Below, one piece after another: positions 44,576 to 52,988 of a DNA stretch of 64,000 nucleotides. The position numbers and the translations under genes are program-made. Origin of the DNA: Thalassobaculum_A sp040219615 (GTDB taxonomy: Bacteria > Pseudomonadota > Alphaproteobacteria > Thalassobaculales > Thalassobaculaceae); assembly GCF_040219615.1 (NCBI RefSeq), contig NZ_JAVJSE010000041.1:248001-312000 (forward strand). Reading direction: 5' to 3'. How positions within the stretch are numbered: position 1 is the stretch's first letter; each line of letters begins with the position of its first letter. The notes under the pieces are model-generated. The model was not told the DNA's origin, did not search any database, and saw only the letters and a list, made by a program, of their open reading frames with translations.

Positions 44576-45988
44576 TCAGAAGTGGATGGCCCGGCCATAC
44601 GCGTCAAGCACCGACTCGTGCATCATCTCCGACAGGGTCGGGTGCGGGAACACCGCGTGCATCAGCTCGGCCTCGGTGGTCTCCAGCGTCATCGCGACAC
44701 CGTAGCCCTGGATCAGTTCGGTGACCTCGGCGCCGATCATGTGGGCGCCCAGCAGCTCGCCGGTCTTCCTGTCGAACACCGTCTTGACCATGCCTTCGGG
44801 CTCGCCGAGCGCGATCGCCTTGCCGTTGCCGACGAACGGGAAGCGGCCGACCCGGACCTCGTAGCCGGCGGCCTTCGCCTTCGCCTCGCTGAGGCCGACG
44901 CTGGCGATCTGCGGCCGGCAGTAGGTGCAGCCCGGGATCTTGCGGACGTCGAGCGGGTGCAGGCCCTTCACGCCGGCGATCCGCTCGACGCAGATCACGC
45001 CCTCGTGGCTGGCCTTGTGGGCCAGCCAGGGCGGCCCGGCGATGTCGCCGATGGCGTAGACGCCCGGCTCGCCGGTCTCCATCCACTCGTTGATCACCAC
45101 ATGGGTCTTCTCGACCTTCACCTTGGTGCCCTCGAGGCCGAGGTCCTCGACGTTGCCGACGATGCCGACCGCCAGGATGACCTTGTCGACCTCGATGGTC
45201 TCGGTCTTGCCGCCGGCCTCGACCGTCGCCTTCGCGCCCTTGCCGGTCTTCTCCAGCTTGCCGATCTTGACCCCGGTCCTGATCGTCATGCCCTGCTTGG
45301 CGAACTGCTTCTGGGCGAAGGCCGAGATCTCCTCGTCCTCGGCCGGCAGGATGCGGTCCACGACCTCCAGCACGGTGACCTTGCAGCCCATGTCGTGGTG
45401 GAAGCTCGCGAACTCCATGCCGATGGCGCCGGAGCCGATGACCAGCAGGCTCTTCGGCATGCTCTCCGGAACCATCGCCTCCTTGTAGGTGACGATGGTC
45501 TTGCCGTCGGGCTCCATGCCCGGCAGCGTGCGCGCCCGCGCCCCGGTCGCCAGGATGACATGCTTGGCCGTGTAGGTTCCGACCGGCTTGCCGTCCTTGG
45601 TGACGTCCAGCTTGCGCAGCCCGCCCTGGGTGCCGGCCAGCTTGCCGTGGCCGTCGATCACCGTGACCTTGTTCTTCTTCAGCAGGTGGGCGACGCCGCC
45701 CGAGAGCTGCTTGGCGACCTTGCGCGAACGGTCGACCACTTTCTTAAGATCGTAGGATATGTCCTTGGCGGAAAACCCATAAGCGTCGAGGTGATGCAGG
45801 ATATGCGAGACCTCGGACGAGCGCAGCAGCGCCTTGGTCGGGATGCAGCCCCAGTTCAGGCAGATGCCGCCCAGGTGCTCGCGCTCGACCACCGCGGCCT
45901 TCAGGCCGAGCTGGGCCGCCCGGATCGCCGCGACGTAGCCGCCCGGGCCGCCGCCGACGACGATGACGTCGAATTGGGTGTCGGCCAT
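44576..45988 (-). CDS. lpd: Dihydrolipoyl dehydrogenase (E3)
   Basis: A 470-residue FAD flavoprotein that reoxidises dihydrolipoamide with NAD+. The FAD Rossmann motif VVGGGPGGYVAAIRAAQLG starts the protein; the redox disulfide is GGICLNWGCIPTK; the NAD site GSGAIGMEFAS and the C-terminal HPTLSEMMHE catalytic His-Glu pair follow. This is the E3 subunit dedicated to the pyruvate dehydrogenase operon, located 17 bases behind pdhC. Confidence 0.97.
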   Translation of the reverse strand: MADTQFDVIVVGGGPGGYVAAIRAAQLGLKAAVVEREHLGGICLNWGCIPTKALLRSSEVSHILHHLDAYGFSAKDISYDLKKVVDRSRKVAKQLSGGVAHLLKKNKVTVIDGHGKLAGTQGGLRKLDVTKDGKPVGTYTAKHVILATGARARTLPGMEPDGKTIVTYKEAMVPESMPKSLLVIGSGAIGMEFASFHHDMGCKVTVLEVVDRILPAEDEEISAFAQKQFAKQGMTIRTGVKIGKLEKTGKGAKATVEAGGKTETIEVDKVILAVGIVGNVEDLGLEGTKVKVEKTHVVINEWMETGEPGVYAIGDIAGPPWLAHKASHEGVICVERIAGVKGLHPLDVRKIPGCTYCRPQIASVGLSEAKAKAAGYEVRVGRFPFVGNGKAIALGEPEGMVKTVFDRKTGELLGAHMIGAEVTELIQGYGVAMTLETTEAELMHAVFPHPTLSEMMHESVLDAYGRAIHF

Positions 45989-46005
45989 CGGGTGTCTCCT
46001 CGAGG

Positions 46006-47319
46006 TCAGAGCAGCATGGTGAGCGGGTCTTCGACCAGCTTCTTGAAGGCGGCCAGGAACTGCGCGCCGATGGCGCCGTCGACCACCCGGTGGTCGACCG
46101 ACAGGGTGCAGCTCATCACCGTGGCGATCGCCAGCGCGCCGTCCTTGACCACCGGCCGCTGCTCGCCGGCGCCGACCGCCAGGATGGCGCCCTGCGGCGG
46201 GTTGATGACGGCCGCGAAGTCCTTGATCCCGAACATGCCGAGGTTGGAGATCGAGAAGGTGCCGCCCTGGAACTCCTCGGGCTTCAGCTTGCGGTCGCGG
46301 GCCCGGGTTGCGAGGTCCTTCATCTCAGCCGAGATCTGCTTCAGGCCCTTGGAGCCGGCGTCCCTGATCACCGGGGTGATCAGGCCGTCGTCGATCGCCA
46401 CCGCCACCGAGATGTCGACCTGCTTGTAGATGCGGATCGCCTTCTCGGTCCACGAGGCGTTGGCCGCCGGCACCTGCTTGAGCGCCAGGGCCGCGGCCCG
46501 GATCACCAGGTCGTTGACCGACAGCTTGACGCCGTCGCCGGCCTTGTCGTTGAGCTGCTTGCGCACCTTCAGCAGGGCGTCGATCTCGCAGTCGACGGTC
46601 AGGTAGAAATGCGGCGCGAACTGCTTCGACTCGGTCAGGCGCTTGGCGATCACCTTGCGCATGCCGGAGTTCGGGATCTCCTCGTAGTCCGGCATGCCCG
46701 GCACGTCCGCCGAGGGCGCCGCCCCGAGGGCCGGAGCCGCGGCTTGCGCCGGGGCGGCCGCGGCCGGAGCCGCAGTGGCCTTCGGCGCGCCGCCGGCCAG
46801 CGCGGCCTCGATGTCGGCCTTGACGATGCGGCCCTGCGGGCCGGAGCCCTTCAGCGATCCGAGATCCAGCCCGGCCTGCTCGGCCATGCGCTTGGCCAGC
46901 GGGCTGGCGAACACCCGGCCGCCGGACGACGGCTGCGGCGCCGGCGCAGCGGCGGCAGCCGGTGCCGCGGCCGGCTTCGGGGCCTCCGCCTTCGGAGCCT
47001 CCGCATTCGCGGCTTCAGGCGCCGGCTTCGGCGCCGGAGCACCGCCGCCGTCGGCGGGAATGTCGCTCTCGGACTCGCCCTCCTCCAGCAGCCAGGCGAT
47101 CACGGCGTTGACCGCCACGCCCTCGCTGCCCTCGGACACGACGATCCTGCCGATCTTGCCCTCGTCGACCGCCTCGACCTCCATGGTGGCCTTGTCGGTC
47201 TCGATCTCGGCGATCACGTCGCCGGCGCTGACGGTGTCGCCTACCTTCACGTGCCACTTGGCCAGGTTGCCCTCGCTCATGGTGGGCGACAGCGCCGGCA
47301 TCAGAATGGAAATCGGCAT
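46006..47319 (-). CDS. pdhC: Pyruvate dehydrogenase E2 (dihydrolipoyl acetyltransferase)
   Basis: A 437-residue E2 core protein. It has one lipoyl domain (residues 1-80, lipoylated Lys in ETDKATMEVEA), an Ala/Pro-rich linker, a peripheral subunit-binding domain (FASPLAKRMAEQAGLDLGSL) and the catalytic domain ending in DHRVVDGAIGAQF with HxxxDG. It transfers acetyl to CoA. The lipoyl domain is nearly identical to that of pdhB. Downstream lpd follows after 17 bases. Confidence 0.97.
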   Translation of the reverse strand: MPISILMPALSPTMSEGNLAKWHVKVGDTVSAGDVIAEIETDKATMEVEAVDEGKIGRIVVSEGSEGVAVNAVIAWLLEEGESESDIPADGGGAPAPKPAPEAANAEAPKAEAPKPAAAPAAAAAPAPQPSSGGRVFASPLAKRMAEQAGLDLGSLKGSGPQGRIVKADIEAALAGGAPKATAAPAAAAPAQAAAPALGAAPSADVPGMPDYEEIPNSGMRKVIAKRLTESKQFAPHFYLTVDCEIDALLKVRKQLNDKAGDGVKLSVNDLVIRAAALALKQVPAANASWTEKAIRIYKQVDISVAVAIDDGLITPVIRDAGSKGLKQISAEMKDLATRARDRKLKPEEFQGGTFSISNLGMFGIKDFAAVINPPQGAILAVGAGEQRPVVKDGALAIATVMSCTLSVDHRVVDGAIGAQFLAAFKKLVEDPLTMLL

Positions 47320-47334
47320 GGTCCCGTGTCCCCC

Positions 47335-48768
47335 TTACGAGCGGTAGCAGACCGCCTTGGCGGCCTGGACGATGTTCTCGGGCTGCGGCAGGGCCAGTTT
47401 CTCGAGGTTGGCGGCGTACGGCATCGGCACGTCGGCACCGGCGACCCGGGCGACCGGAGCGTCCAGGTGGTCGAAGGCGTGCTCCATCATCAGCGCCGCG
47501 ATCTCCGAGCCGATGCCGGAGAATGCCCAGCCCTCCTCGCAGGTCACCAGGCGGTTGGTCTTCTTGACCGACTTCACGATGGTCTCGACGTCGAGCGGGC
47601 GGATGGTCCGCAGGTCGATGACCTCGGCCTCGATGCCCTCCGCGGCCAGCTTCTCGGCGGCTTCGAGCGCCTTGCCGACCATGATCGAGAACGCCGTGAT
47701 GGTGACGTCCTTGCCCTGGCGCACGATCTTGGCCTTGCCGATCGGCAGCACGAAGTCCGGGTCCGTCGGCACATCGAAGGACTGGCCGTACAGGACCTCG
47801 TTCTCCAGGAAGATCACCGGGTTCGGGTCGCGGATCGCGGCCTTCAGCAGGCCCTTGGCGTCGGCCGCCGACCACGGCGAGACCACCTTCAGCCCCGGGC
47901 AGTGCGCGTACCAGCTGGCGTAGCACTGGGAATGCTGGGCGGCGACCCGCGAGGCGGCGCCGTTCGGGCCGCGGAACACGATCGGGCAGCCCATCTGGCC
48001 GCCCGACATGTACAGGGTCTTGGCGGCCGAGTTGAGGATCTGGTCGATCGCCTGCATGGCGAAGTTGAAGGTCATGAACTCGACGACCGGCTTCAGCTTG
48101 CCGAACGCCGCGCCGACCGCCATGCCCGCGAAGCCGTGCTCGGTGATCGGGGTGTCGATCACCCGCTTGGCGCCGAACTCGGCCAGCAGCCCCTGGGTGA
48201 CCTTGTAGGCGCCCTGGTACTCGGCGACCTCCTCGCCCATCACGAAGACCTCGGGCGTGGCCCGCATCTCCTCGGCCATGGCGTCGCGCAGAGCCTCGCG
48301 CACGGTCTGGCGCTGGGTCTCCTTGAAGAACCTGTCCTCGTCGATGTCGGGCACCGGCACCGCGATCGAGGTATGCGCCGGCGCGCCGGGCAGCGACGGC
48401 GCCTCGGGGGCGCCTTCCGGGCCGACCCCGCCGCTCACTTCCTGGCGGGGCTTTTCCTCGGCGGCCGGCGCCGGTGCGGCGGCAGCCGGTGCGCCGCCGT
48501 CGGCGGGAATGTCGCCCTCGGACTCACCCTCGTCCAGCAGCCAGGCGATCACGGCGTTGACCGCCACGCCCTCGGTGCCCTCGGCCAGGACGATCCTGCC
48601 GATCTTGCCCTCGTCGACCGCCTCGACCTCCATGGTGGCCTTGTCGGTCTCGATCTCGGCGATCACGTCGCCGGCGCTGACGGTGTCGCCTTCCTTGACG
48701 TGCCACTTGGCGAGGTTGCCCTCGGTCATCGTCGGCGACAGCGCCGGCATCAGGATGGGTGTCGGCAT
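47335..48768 (-). CDS. pdhB: Pyruvate dehydrogenase E1 beta with N-terminal lipoyl domain
   Basis: A 477-residue fusion: a lipoyl domain (residues 1-80) and a linker, joined to the E1-beta transketolase-like subunit (TVREALRDAMAEEMRATPEVFVMGEEVAEYQGAYKVT). E1-beta with its own lipoyl domain is known in several alphaproteobacteria. E1-beta binds TPP with pdhA. The lipoyl part shares about 103 identical bases with pdhC. The start has a strong purine-rich site upstream and pdhC follows after 15 bases. Confidence 0.96.
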   Translation of the reverse strand: MPTPILMPALSPTMTEGNLAKWHVKEGDTVSAGDVIAEIETDKATMEVEAVDEGKIGRIVLAEGTEGVAVNAVIAWLLDEGESEGDIPADGGAPAAAAPAPAAEEKPRQEVSGGVGPEGAPEAPSLPGAPAHTSIAVPVPDIDEDRFFKETQRQTVREALRDAMAEEMRATPEVFVMGEEVAEYQGAYKVTQGLLAEFGAKRVIDTPITEHGFAGMAVGAAFGKLKPVVEFMTFNFAMQAIDQILNSAAKTLYMSGGQMGCPIVFRGPNGAASRVAAQHSQCYASWYAHCPGLKVVSPWSAADAKGLLKAAIRDPNPVIFLENEVLYGQSFDVPTDPDFVLPIGKAKIVRQGKDVTITAFSIMVGKALEAAEKLAAEGIEAEVIDLRTIRPLDVETIVKSVKKTNRLVTCEEGWAFSGIGSEIAALMMEHAFDHLDAPVARVAGADVPMPYAANLEKLALPQPENIVQAAKAVCYRS

Positions 48769-48814
48769 GCGTTTTCCCCTCGTGCGGGCGCCGCTGTCCG
48801 CGGCGGCTCCGGCG

Positions 48815-49879
48815 TCAGGCCTCTACGAGAATGTCGGTCCAGAGCTCGGACACGTCCGGCTCGGGGCTCTGCTGAGCGAAATCCGCGGCGTCGGTCACCA
48901 GGTCCTTCACCTCGCGGTCGACCTTCTTCAAGGTCTCCTCGTCGACCTTCCGCTCCAGCAGGACGCGGCGCAGGGTGTCGATCGGGTCGTGCTCCTGGCG
49001 CATCTTGTTGACCTCCTCCTTGCTCCGGTACTTGGCCGGATCGGACATGGAGTGGCCGCGGTAGCGGTAGGTCTTCATCTCGAGGATGTACGGGCCCTTG
49101 CCGGCCCGGCAGTAGGCGACCGCCTTGTCGCCGGCGGCCCGGACCTTGGTCACGTCCATGCCGTCGACTTCCTCGCCGGGAATGCCGTAGGCGTGGCCGC
49201 GCTCGGCGAGCGACGGTCCGGCGGCGGCCCGGGTCACCGAGGTGCCCATGCCGTACTTGTTGTTCTCGATGATGAAGATGACCGGCAGCTTCCAGAGCGC
49301 CGCCATGTTGAAGCTCTCGTACACCTGGCCCTGGTTGACCGCGCCGTCGCCGAGATAGGTCAGCGACACCCGGTCGGTTTCGCGGAACCGGTGATTGAAG
49401 GCGAGACCGGTGCCGATCGGCACCTGGGCGCCGACGATGCCGTGGCCGCCGAAGAAGTTCTTCTCGCGGCTGAACATGTGCATCGAGCCGCCCTTGCCCT
49501 TCGAGTAGCCCCCGATGCGGCCGGTCAGCTCGGCCATCACGCCGCGCGCCTCCATGCCGCAGGCCAGCATGTGGCCGTGGTCGCGGTACGACGTGACGAC
49601 GGTGTCGCCCTCGCCGATCGCGGCCTGCATGCCGACCACCACGGCCTCCTGTCCGATGTACAGGTGGCAGAAGCCGCCGATAAGCCCCATGCCGTATAGC
49701 TGCCCGGCCTTCTCCTCGAAGCGCCGAATGGTCAGCATGTCCTTGTAGTAGCCGATCAACTGCTCGATCGACGGTTCGGACGATTTGGCTGCCTTGGTGG
49801 AGCGTGTCGAGCGCGACGTCGCGGCCCTGGCGGGGCCGGACCGGCTCGTCGTCGACTTCCTGGTCGCCGCACGTGCCAT
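48815..49879 (-). CDS. pdhA: Pyruvate dehydrogenase E1 alpha
   Basis: A 354-residue TPP-dependent decarboxylase subunit. The TPP motif GDGAVNQGQVYESFNMAALW and the phosphorylation-loop-like TYRYRGHSMSDPAKYR are present. The first 40 residues (TRKSTTSRSGPARAATSRS) form a basic, low-complexity tail rarely seen and probably disordered. ATG 49879 has AGGGGGA upstream, whereas the longer frame has no such site. It heads the pdh operon, preceded by 160 bases containing an A/T-rich promoter-like stretch. Confidence 0.95.
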   Translation of the reverse strand: MARAATRKSTTSRSGPARAATSRSTRSTKAAKSSEPSIEQLIGYYKDMLTIRRFEEKAGQLYGMGLIGGFCHLYIGQEAVVVGMQAAIGEGDTVVTSYRDHGHMLACGMEARGVMAELTGRIGGYSKGKGGSMHMFSREKNFFGGHGIVGAQVPIGTGLAFNHRFRETDRVSLTYLGDGAVNQGQVYESFNMAALWKLPVIFIIENNKYGMGTSVTRAAAGPSLAERGHAYGIPGEEVDGMDVTKVRAAGDKAVAYCRAGKGPYILEMKTYRYRGHSMSDPAKYRSKEEVNKMRQEHDPIDTLRRVLLERKVDEETLKKVDREVKDLVTDAADFAQQSPEPDVSELWTDILVEA

Positions 49880-50040
49880 GAAATCCCCCTGCGCGTCCTC
49901 TGCGGGCGGCACGGGCTGCGATGCCGCACCGACCCGGACACAATTAGGGGAAGACACTCATGAATGCAAGAGCGCTAAGGGCTTGTGCTGCAATGCAAAA
50001 ATCGGAATTAACTTAATTTTAGTTAATGACCTGATATCGC

Positions 50041-50394
50041 TTAGCGAACCACAGCCAATCCGGCCAGCTGGGTGGTCGGAACCACCGTCCTGCCGACGAT
50101 TACGCTGTCGGCGGGAACATAACCAAGCACCAAACGCGCACGTTCTTCCAGCAGATCGGCGTCGAGGCTGTCGGGCCGCAGCATGGCGACGCGCTGGTCC
50201 ATCGCGGCCTGCTCGCCGGCCAGCCGGTCGCGCACCGCACGGGCCTCCGAGATCTCGCCGTCCAGCCGCTGCCAGGCCCGGATCCCCCGGTCTCCCTCGA
50301 CGGCGTGATAGGCGAAATAGGCCACCAGAAGCGAGCCCACCAGCGGTCCGACGACGTGCCGGGCACGACGCTTCAGTTCGAAAACCAGGGCCAT
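50041..50394 (-). CDS. ftsB: Cell division protein FtsB (septum formation initiator)
   Basis: A 117-residue protein with a short basic N-terminus, one membrane segment (VVGPLVGSLLVAYFAYHAV) and a coiled coil (RLDGEISEARAVRDRLAGEQAAMDQRVAML), then LLEERARLVLGYVPADSVIV, the DivIC/FtsB C-terminal box. It links FtsQ and FtsL at the divisome. Position between eno and pdhA is the standard order in alphaproteobacteria. Confidence 0.88.
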   Translation of the reverse strand: MALVFELKRRARHVVGPLVGSLLVAYFAYHAVEGDRGIRAWQRLDGEISEARAVRDRLAGEQAAMDQRVAMLRPDSLDADLLEERARLVLGYVPADSVIVGRTVVPTTQLAGLAVVR

Positions 50395-50514
50395 GGCGTC
50401 CTCCGTATCGGCGACACCGGAATTGAATCATGCGTCACGCGGACCGACAACGTGAACGAATCGGGAATCTTTGATAGAAATTGCCCAATGGTCTCAGGGT
50501 GTTGCCGAAAGGAC

Positions 50515-51096
50515 TCAGGCGGTCCGGCCGGCTTCCCTGTCAAGCGCCCGCTGTCGCCAGGCATTCATGGCATAGGCGACGGTGACCGCGTTGCCGGGCA
50601 GATCCGCGGGCTCGATGCCGATCGGCAGCGATCGCCCCTTGCCCGAGAGGAAGCGGTTGAACCCGACCAGCGCCCCGTGGTCGCCGCGGGCGTCGTACAC
50701 CACGTAGGTCTGCCGCATGCCGCGTCCCGGCAGCAGGGTCGCGAGCCCGAAGTCCGAGACCTCGGACCACCGGTAGTGCCGGGTGCGGAACAGCTCGTGG
50801 ACCACGAAGCCCTCGTCGAACAGCTCGACCCGGCGGCGGCGACCGATGGTCGTCAGGCCCGGGACCAGGATCCCCGCCAGCAGGCCGACGGCGGCGATCG
50901 GCCAGCCGATGTCGGGCCGTGGCGGCTGCCCGAACACCATCGACAGGCCGAGGCCGGCGATCGTCAGGAACAGCGCGCACTGCACCAGCGCCCGCCACAG
51001 CGGCTGCCGGAAGCTGCGCATCCCGAGCAGGATGCTGTCGTCGATCTGCGGGACCTCGGATCCCGGCGCCGACCGGTCGTCGCGCGGCGCGCTCAC
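50515..51096 (-). CDS. Membrane protein with PH-like (bPH) C-terminal domain
   Basis: A 193-residue protein starting at GTG 51096, whose first bases are the eno stop (GTGA overlap). Two hydrophobic segments (ALVQCALFLTIAGLGLSMVF, WPIAAVGLLAGILVPGL) precede a strand-rich domain (RRVELFDEGFVVHELFRTRHYRWSEVSDFGL) that resembles bacterial PH-like domains of the YcxB/DUF304 type. It is translationally coupled to enolase but has no evident metabolic link. Alternative reading: an uncharacterised membrane protein. The frame further upstream is a shadow of eno. Confidence 0.65.
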   Translation of the reverse strand: MSAPRDDRSAPGSEVPQIDDSILLGMRSFRQPLWRALVQCALFLTIAGLGLSMVFGQPPRPDIGWPIAAVGLLAGILVPGLTTIGRRRRVELFDEGFVVHELFRTRHYRWSEVSDFGLATLLPGRGMRQTYVVYDARGDHGALVGFNRFLSGKGRSLPIGIEPADLPGNAVTVAYAMNAWRQRALDREAGRTA

Positions 51097-52379
51097 CCGG
51101 CGAGCGGGGCGAGCGAGGCGCGACCGGCGAAGCGCGCCGCGTCGCCCAGCTGCTCCTCGATGCGCAGCAGCTGGTTGAACTTGGCGGTGCGGTCGGCGCG
51201 CGACAGCGAGCCGGTCTTGATCTGCCCGGCGTTGGTGGCGACCGCCAGGTCGGCGATGGTGGCGTCCTCGGTCTCGCCGGAGCGGTGCGACATCACGGTG
51301 CCGAAGCGGGCGCGCTGGGCCATCGACACGGTCTCCAGGGTCTCGGACAGGGTGCCGATCTGGTTGACCTTCACCAGGATGGCGTTGCCGGCGGACTCGG
51401 CGATGCCGCGCTTCAGCCGCCTGGCGTTGGTGACGAACAGGTCGTCGCCGACGATCTGGACCTTGGAGCCGAGCTCGGCGGTCAGCGCCCTGAAGCCGTC
51501 CCAGTCGTCCTCGCTCAGCGCGTCCTCGATCGACACGATCGGGTAGCGCGCCGCCAGGTCGGCGTACAGCTTGATCATGCCGGCGGTGTCCAGGGTCTTG
51601 CCCTCGCCCTCCAGCACGTATTTGCCGTCCTTGAAGAACTCGGTCGAGGCCGGGTCGAGGGCGATCATCACCTCCTCGCCCGGCTTGTAGCCGGCCGCCT
51701 CGATCGCCTTCATGATCACCGCCAGCGCCTCGTCGGCGCTCTTCAGGTCCGGCGCGAAGCCGCCCTCGTCGCCGACATTGGTGTTGTGGCCGGCGGCGAC
51801 CAGTTGCTTGCGCAGGGCGTGGAAGATCTCGGAGCCGGCCCGCAGCGCCTCCCGGACGCTCGGGAACGCCACCGGCAAGATCATGAATTCCTGGAAGTCG
51901 ATCGGGTTGTCGGCATGCGCCCCGCCGTTGATGATGTTCATCATCGGGGTCGGCAGCACGTGGGCGTAGGCGCCGCCCACATAGCGCCACAGCGGCAGGT
52001 TCATGTCGGCGGCCTGGGCCTTGGCCACCGCCATCGATACGCCCAGCAGCGCGTTGGCGCCCAGCCGGCCCTTGTTCTCGGTGCCGTCGAGCTCGATCAT
52101 CGCCCGGTCGATCAGCAGCTGCTCGGCGGCGTCGCGCCCGGACAGCGCGTCGAAGATCTCGCCGTTGACCGCGTCGACCGCCTGCAGCACGCCCTTGCCG
52201 CCGTAGCGCTTGGGGTCGCCGTCGCGTTTCTCGACCGCCTCGTAGGCGCCGGTCGAGGCGCCGGACGGCACCGCGGCACGGCCGATCACGCCGGTCTCCA
52301 GGGTCACGTCGACCTCCACCGTCGGATTGCCGCGGCTGTCGAGGATCTCGCGGGCGGTGATGTCGATGATCGCGCTCAT
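51093..52379 (-). CDS. eno: Enolase
   Basis: A 428-residue glycolytic enzyme converting 2-phosphoglycerate to phosphoenolpyruvate. Conserved regions include TAREILDSRGNPTVEVDVTL, the catalytic SIEDALSEDDWDGF and KVNQIGTLSETLETV, and SHRSGETEDATIADLAV. Length is standard. ATG 52379 is the accepted start (SAIIDITAREI); the longer frame lies in the divergent cupin promoter. It overlaps the bPH gene downstream. Confidence 0.98.
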   Translation of the reverse strand: MSAIIDITAREILDSRGNPTVEVDVTLETGVIGRAAVPSGASTGAYEAVEKRDGDPKRYGGKGVLQAVDAVNGEIFDALSGRDAAEQLLIDRAMIELDGTENKGRLGANALLGVSMAVAKAQAADMNLPLWRYVGGAYAHVLPTPMMNIINGGAHADNPIDFQEFMILPVAFPSVREALRAGSEIFHALRKQLVAAGHNTNVGDEGGFAPDLKSADEALAVIMKAIEAAGYKPGEEVMIALDPASTEFFKDGKYVLEGEGKTLDTAGMIKLYADLAARYPIVSIEDALSEDDWDGFRALTAELGSKVQIVGDDLFVTNARRLKRGIAESAGNAILVKVNQIGTLSETLETVSMAQRARFGTVMSHRSGETEDATIADLAVATNAGQIKTGSLSRADRTAKFNQLLRIEEQLGDAARFAGRASLAPLAG

Positions 52380-52497
52380 GGGACGGGCTCCTGGGGACCG
52401 GTCGGAAGGTGCGCGAGGTGTAGCGCCCGACCGCTGGCCGTTCAATCGGTTTGCCGTCTAGGCTGTCTCCGGAATCGTCGAAATTCAGGAGCGTTCC

Positions 52498-52980
52498 ATG
52501 CCCCTCTCACCGAAATCGCCGGCCTTCGACCCGCTGTCGGTCGTGACACATACCGGAAACAGCTATCCGGCAGAGTTCTCCGGCGCTTCGGCCGGACGCC
52601 TGAAGCGCCGCCTCGGCGACCATGGCGGGCTGAGCAATTTCGGGATCAATCACGTCACCCTGCCGCCGGGCTGTGCGTCGGCCCTGCGCCACTGGCACAG
52701 CCTGCAGGACGAGTTCGTGATGGTGCTGTCAGGCGAGCTGACCCTGGTCACCGACGCCGGCGAGCAGGTGCTGGGCCCCGGCATGTGCGCCGCCTTTCCG
52801 GCCGGCAGGCCGGACGGCCACGCCCTGGTCAACCGGTCGGGCGTCGAGGCCACCTATATCGAGGTCGGCGACCGCACCGACCCGGACGAGGTCGACTACC
52901 CGGACGTCGACATGCAGGTGAAGTGGGTCGACGGCGACCAGCGTTTCGTCAGGCGCAGCGACGGAACGCCGTACGACTGA
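52498..52980 (+). CDS. Cupin domain protein
   Basis: A 160-residue single-cupin protein. Motif 1 is RHWHSLQDEFVMVLSGE with metal ligands H, H, E, and motif 2 PDGHALVNRSG supplies the last His. Homologs of this type include transcription-coupled sugar or phosphonate-binding cupins; the ligand is unknown. It is divergent from eno, with 118 bases between starts, and converges on the TPR gene. Confidence 0.85.
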   Translation: MPLSPKSPAFDPLSVVTHTGNSYPAEFSGASAGRLKRRLGDHGGLSNFGINHVTLPPGCASALRHWHSLQDEFVMVLSGELTLVTDAGEQVLGPGMCAAFPAGRPDGHALVNRSGVEATYIEVGDRTDPDEVDYPDVDMQVKWVDGDQRFVRRSDGTPYD

Positions 52981-52988
52981 CGGGCGCG

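Noticed and set aside
46090..49011. A 973-codon plus-strand frame opposite pdhC and pdhB
   Set aside because: Antisense mirror of the E2 and E1-beta genes; repeated blocks in it simply reflect the duplicated lipoyl domain.
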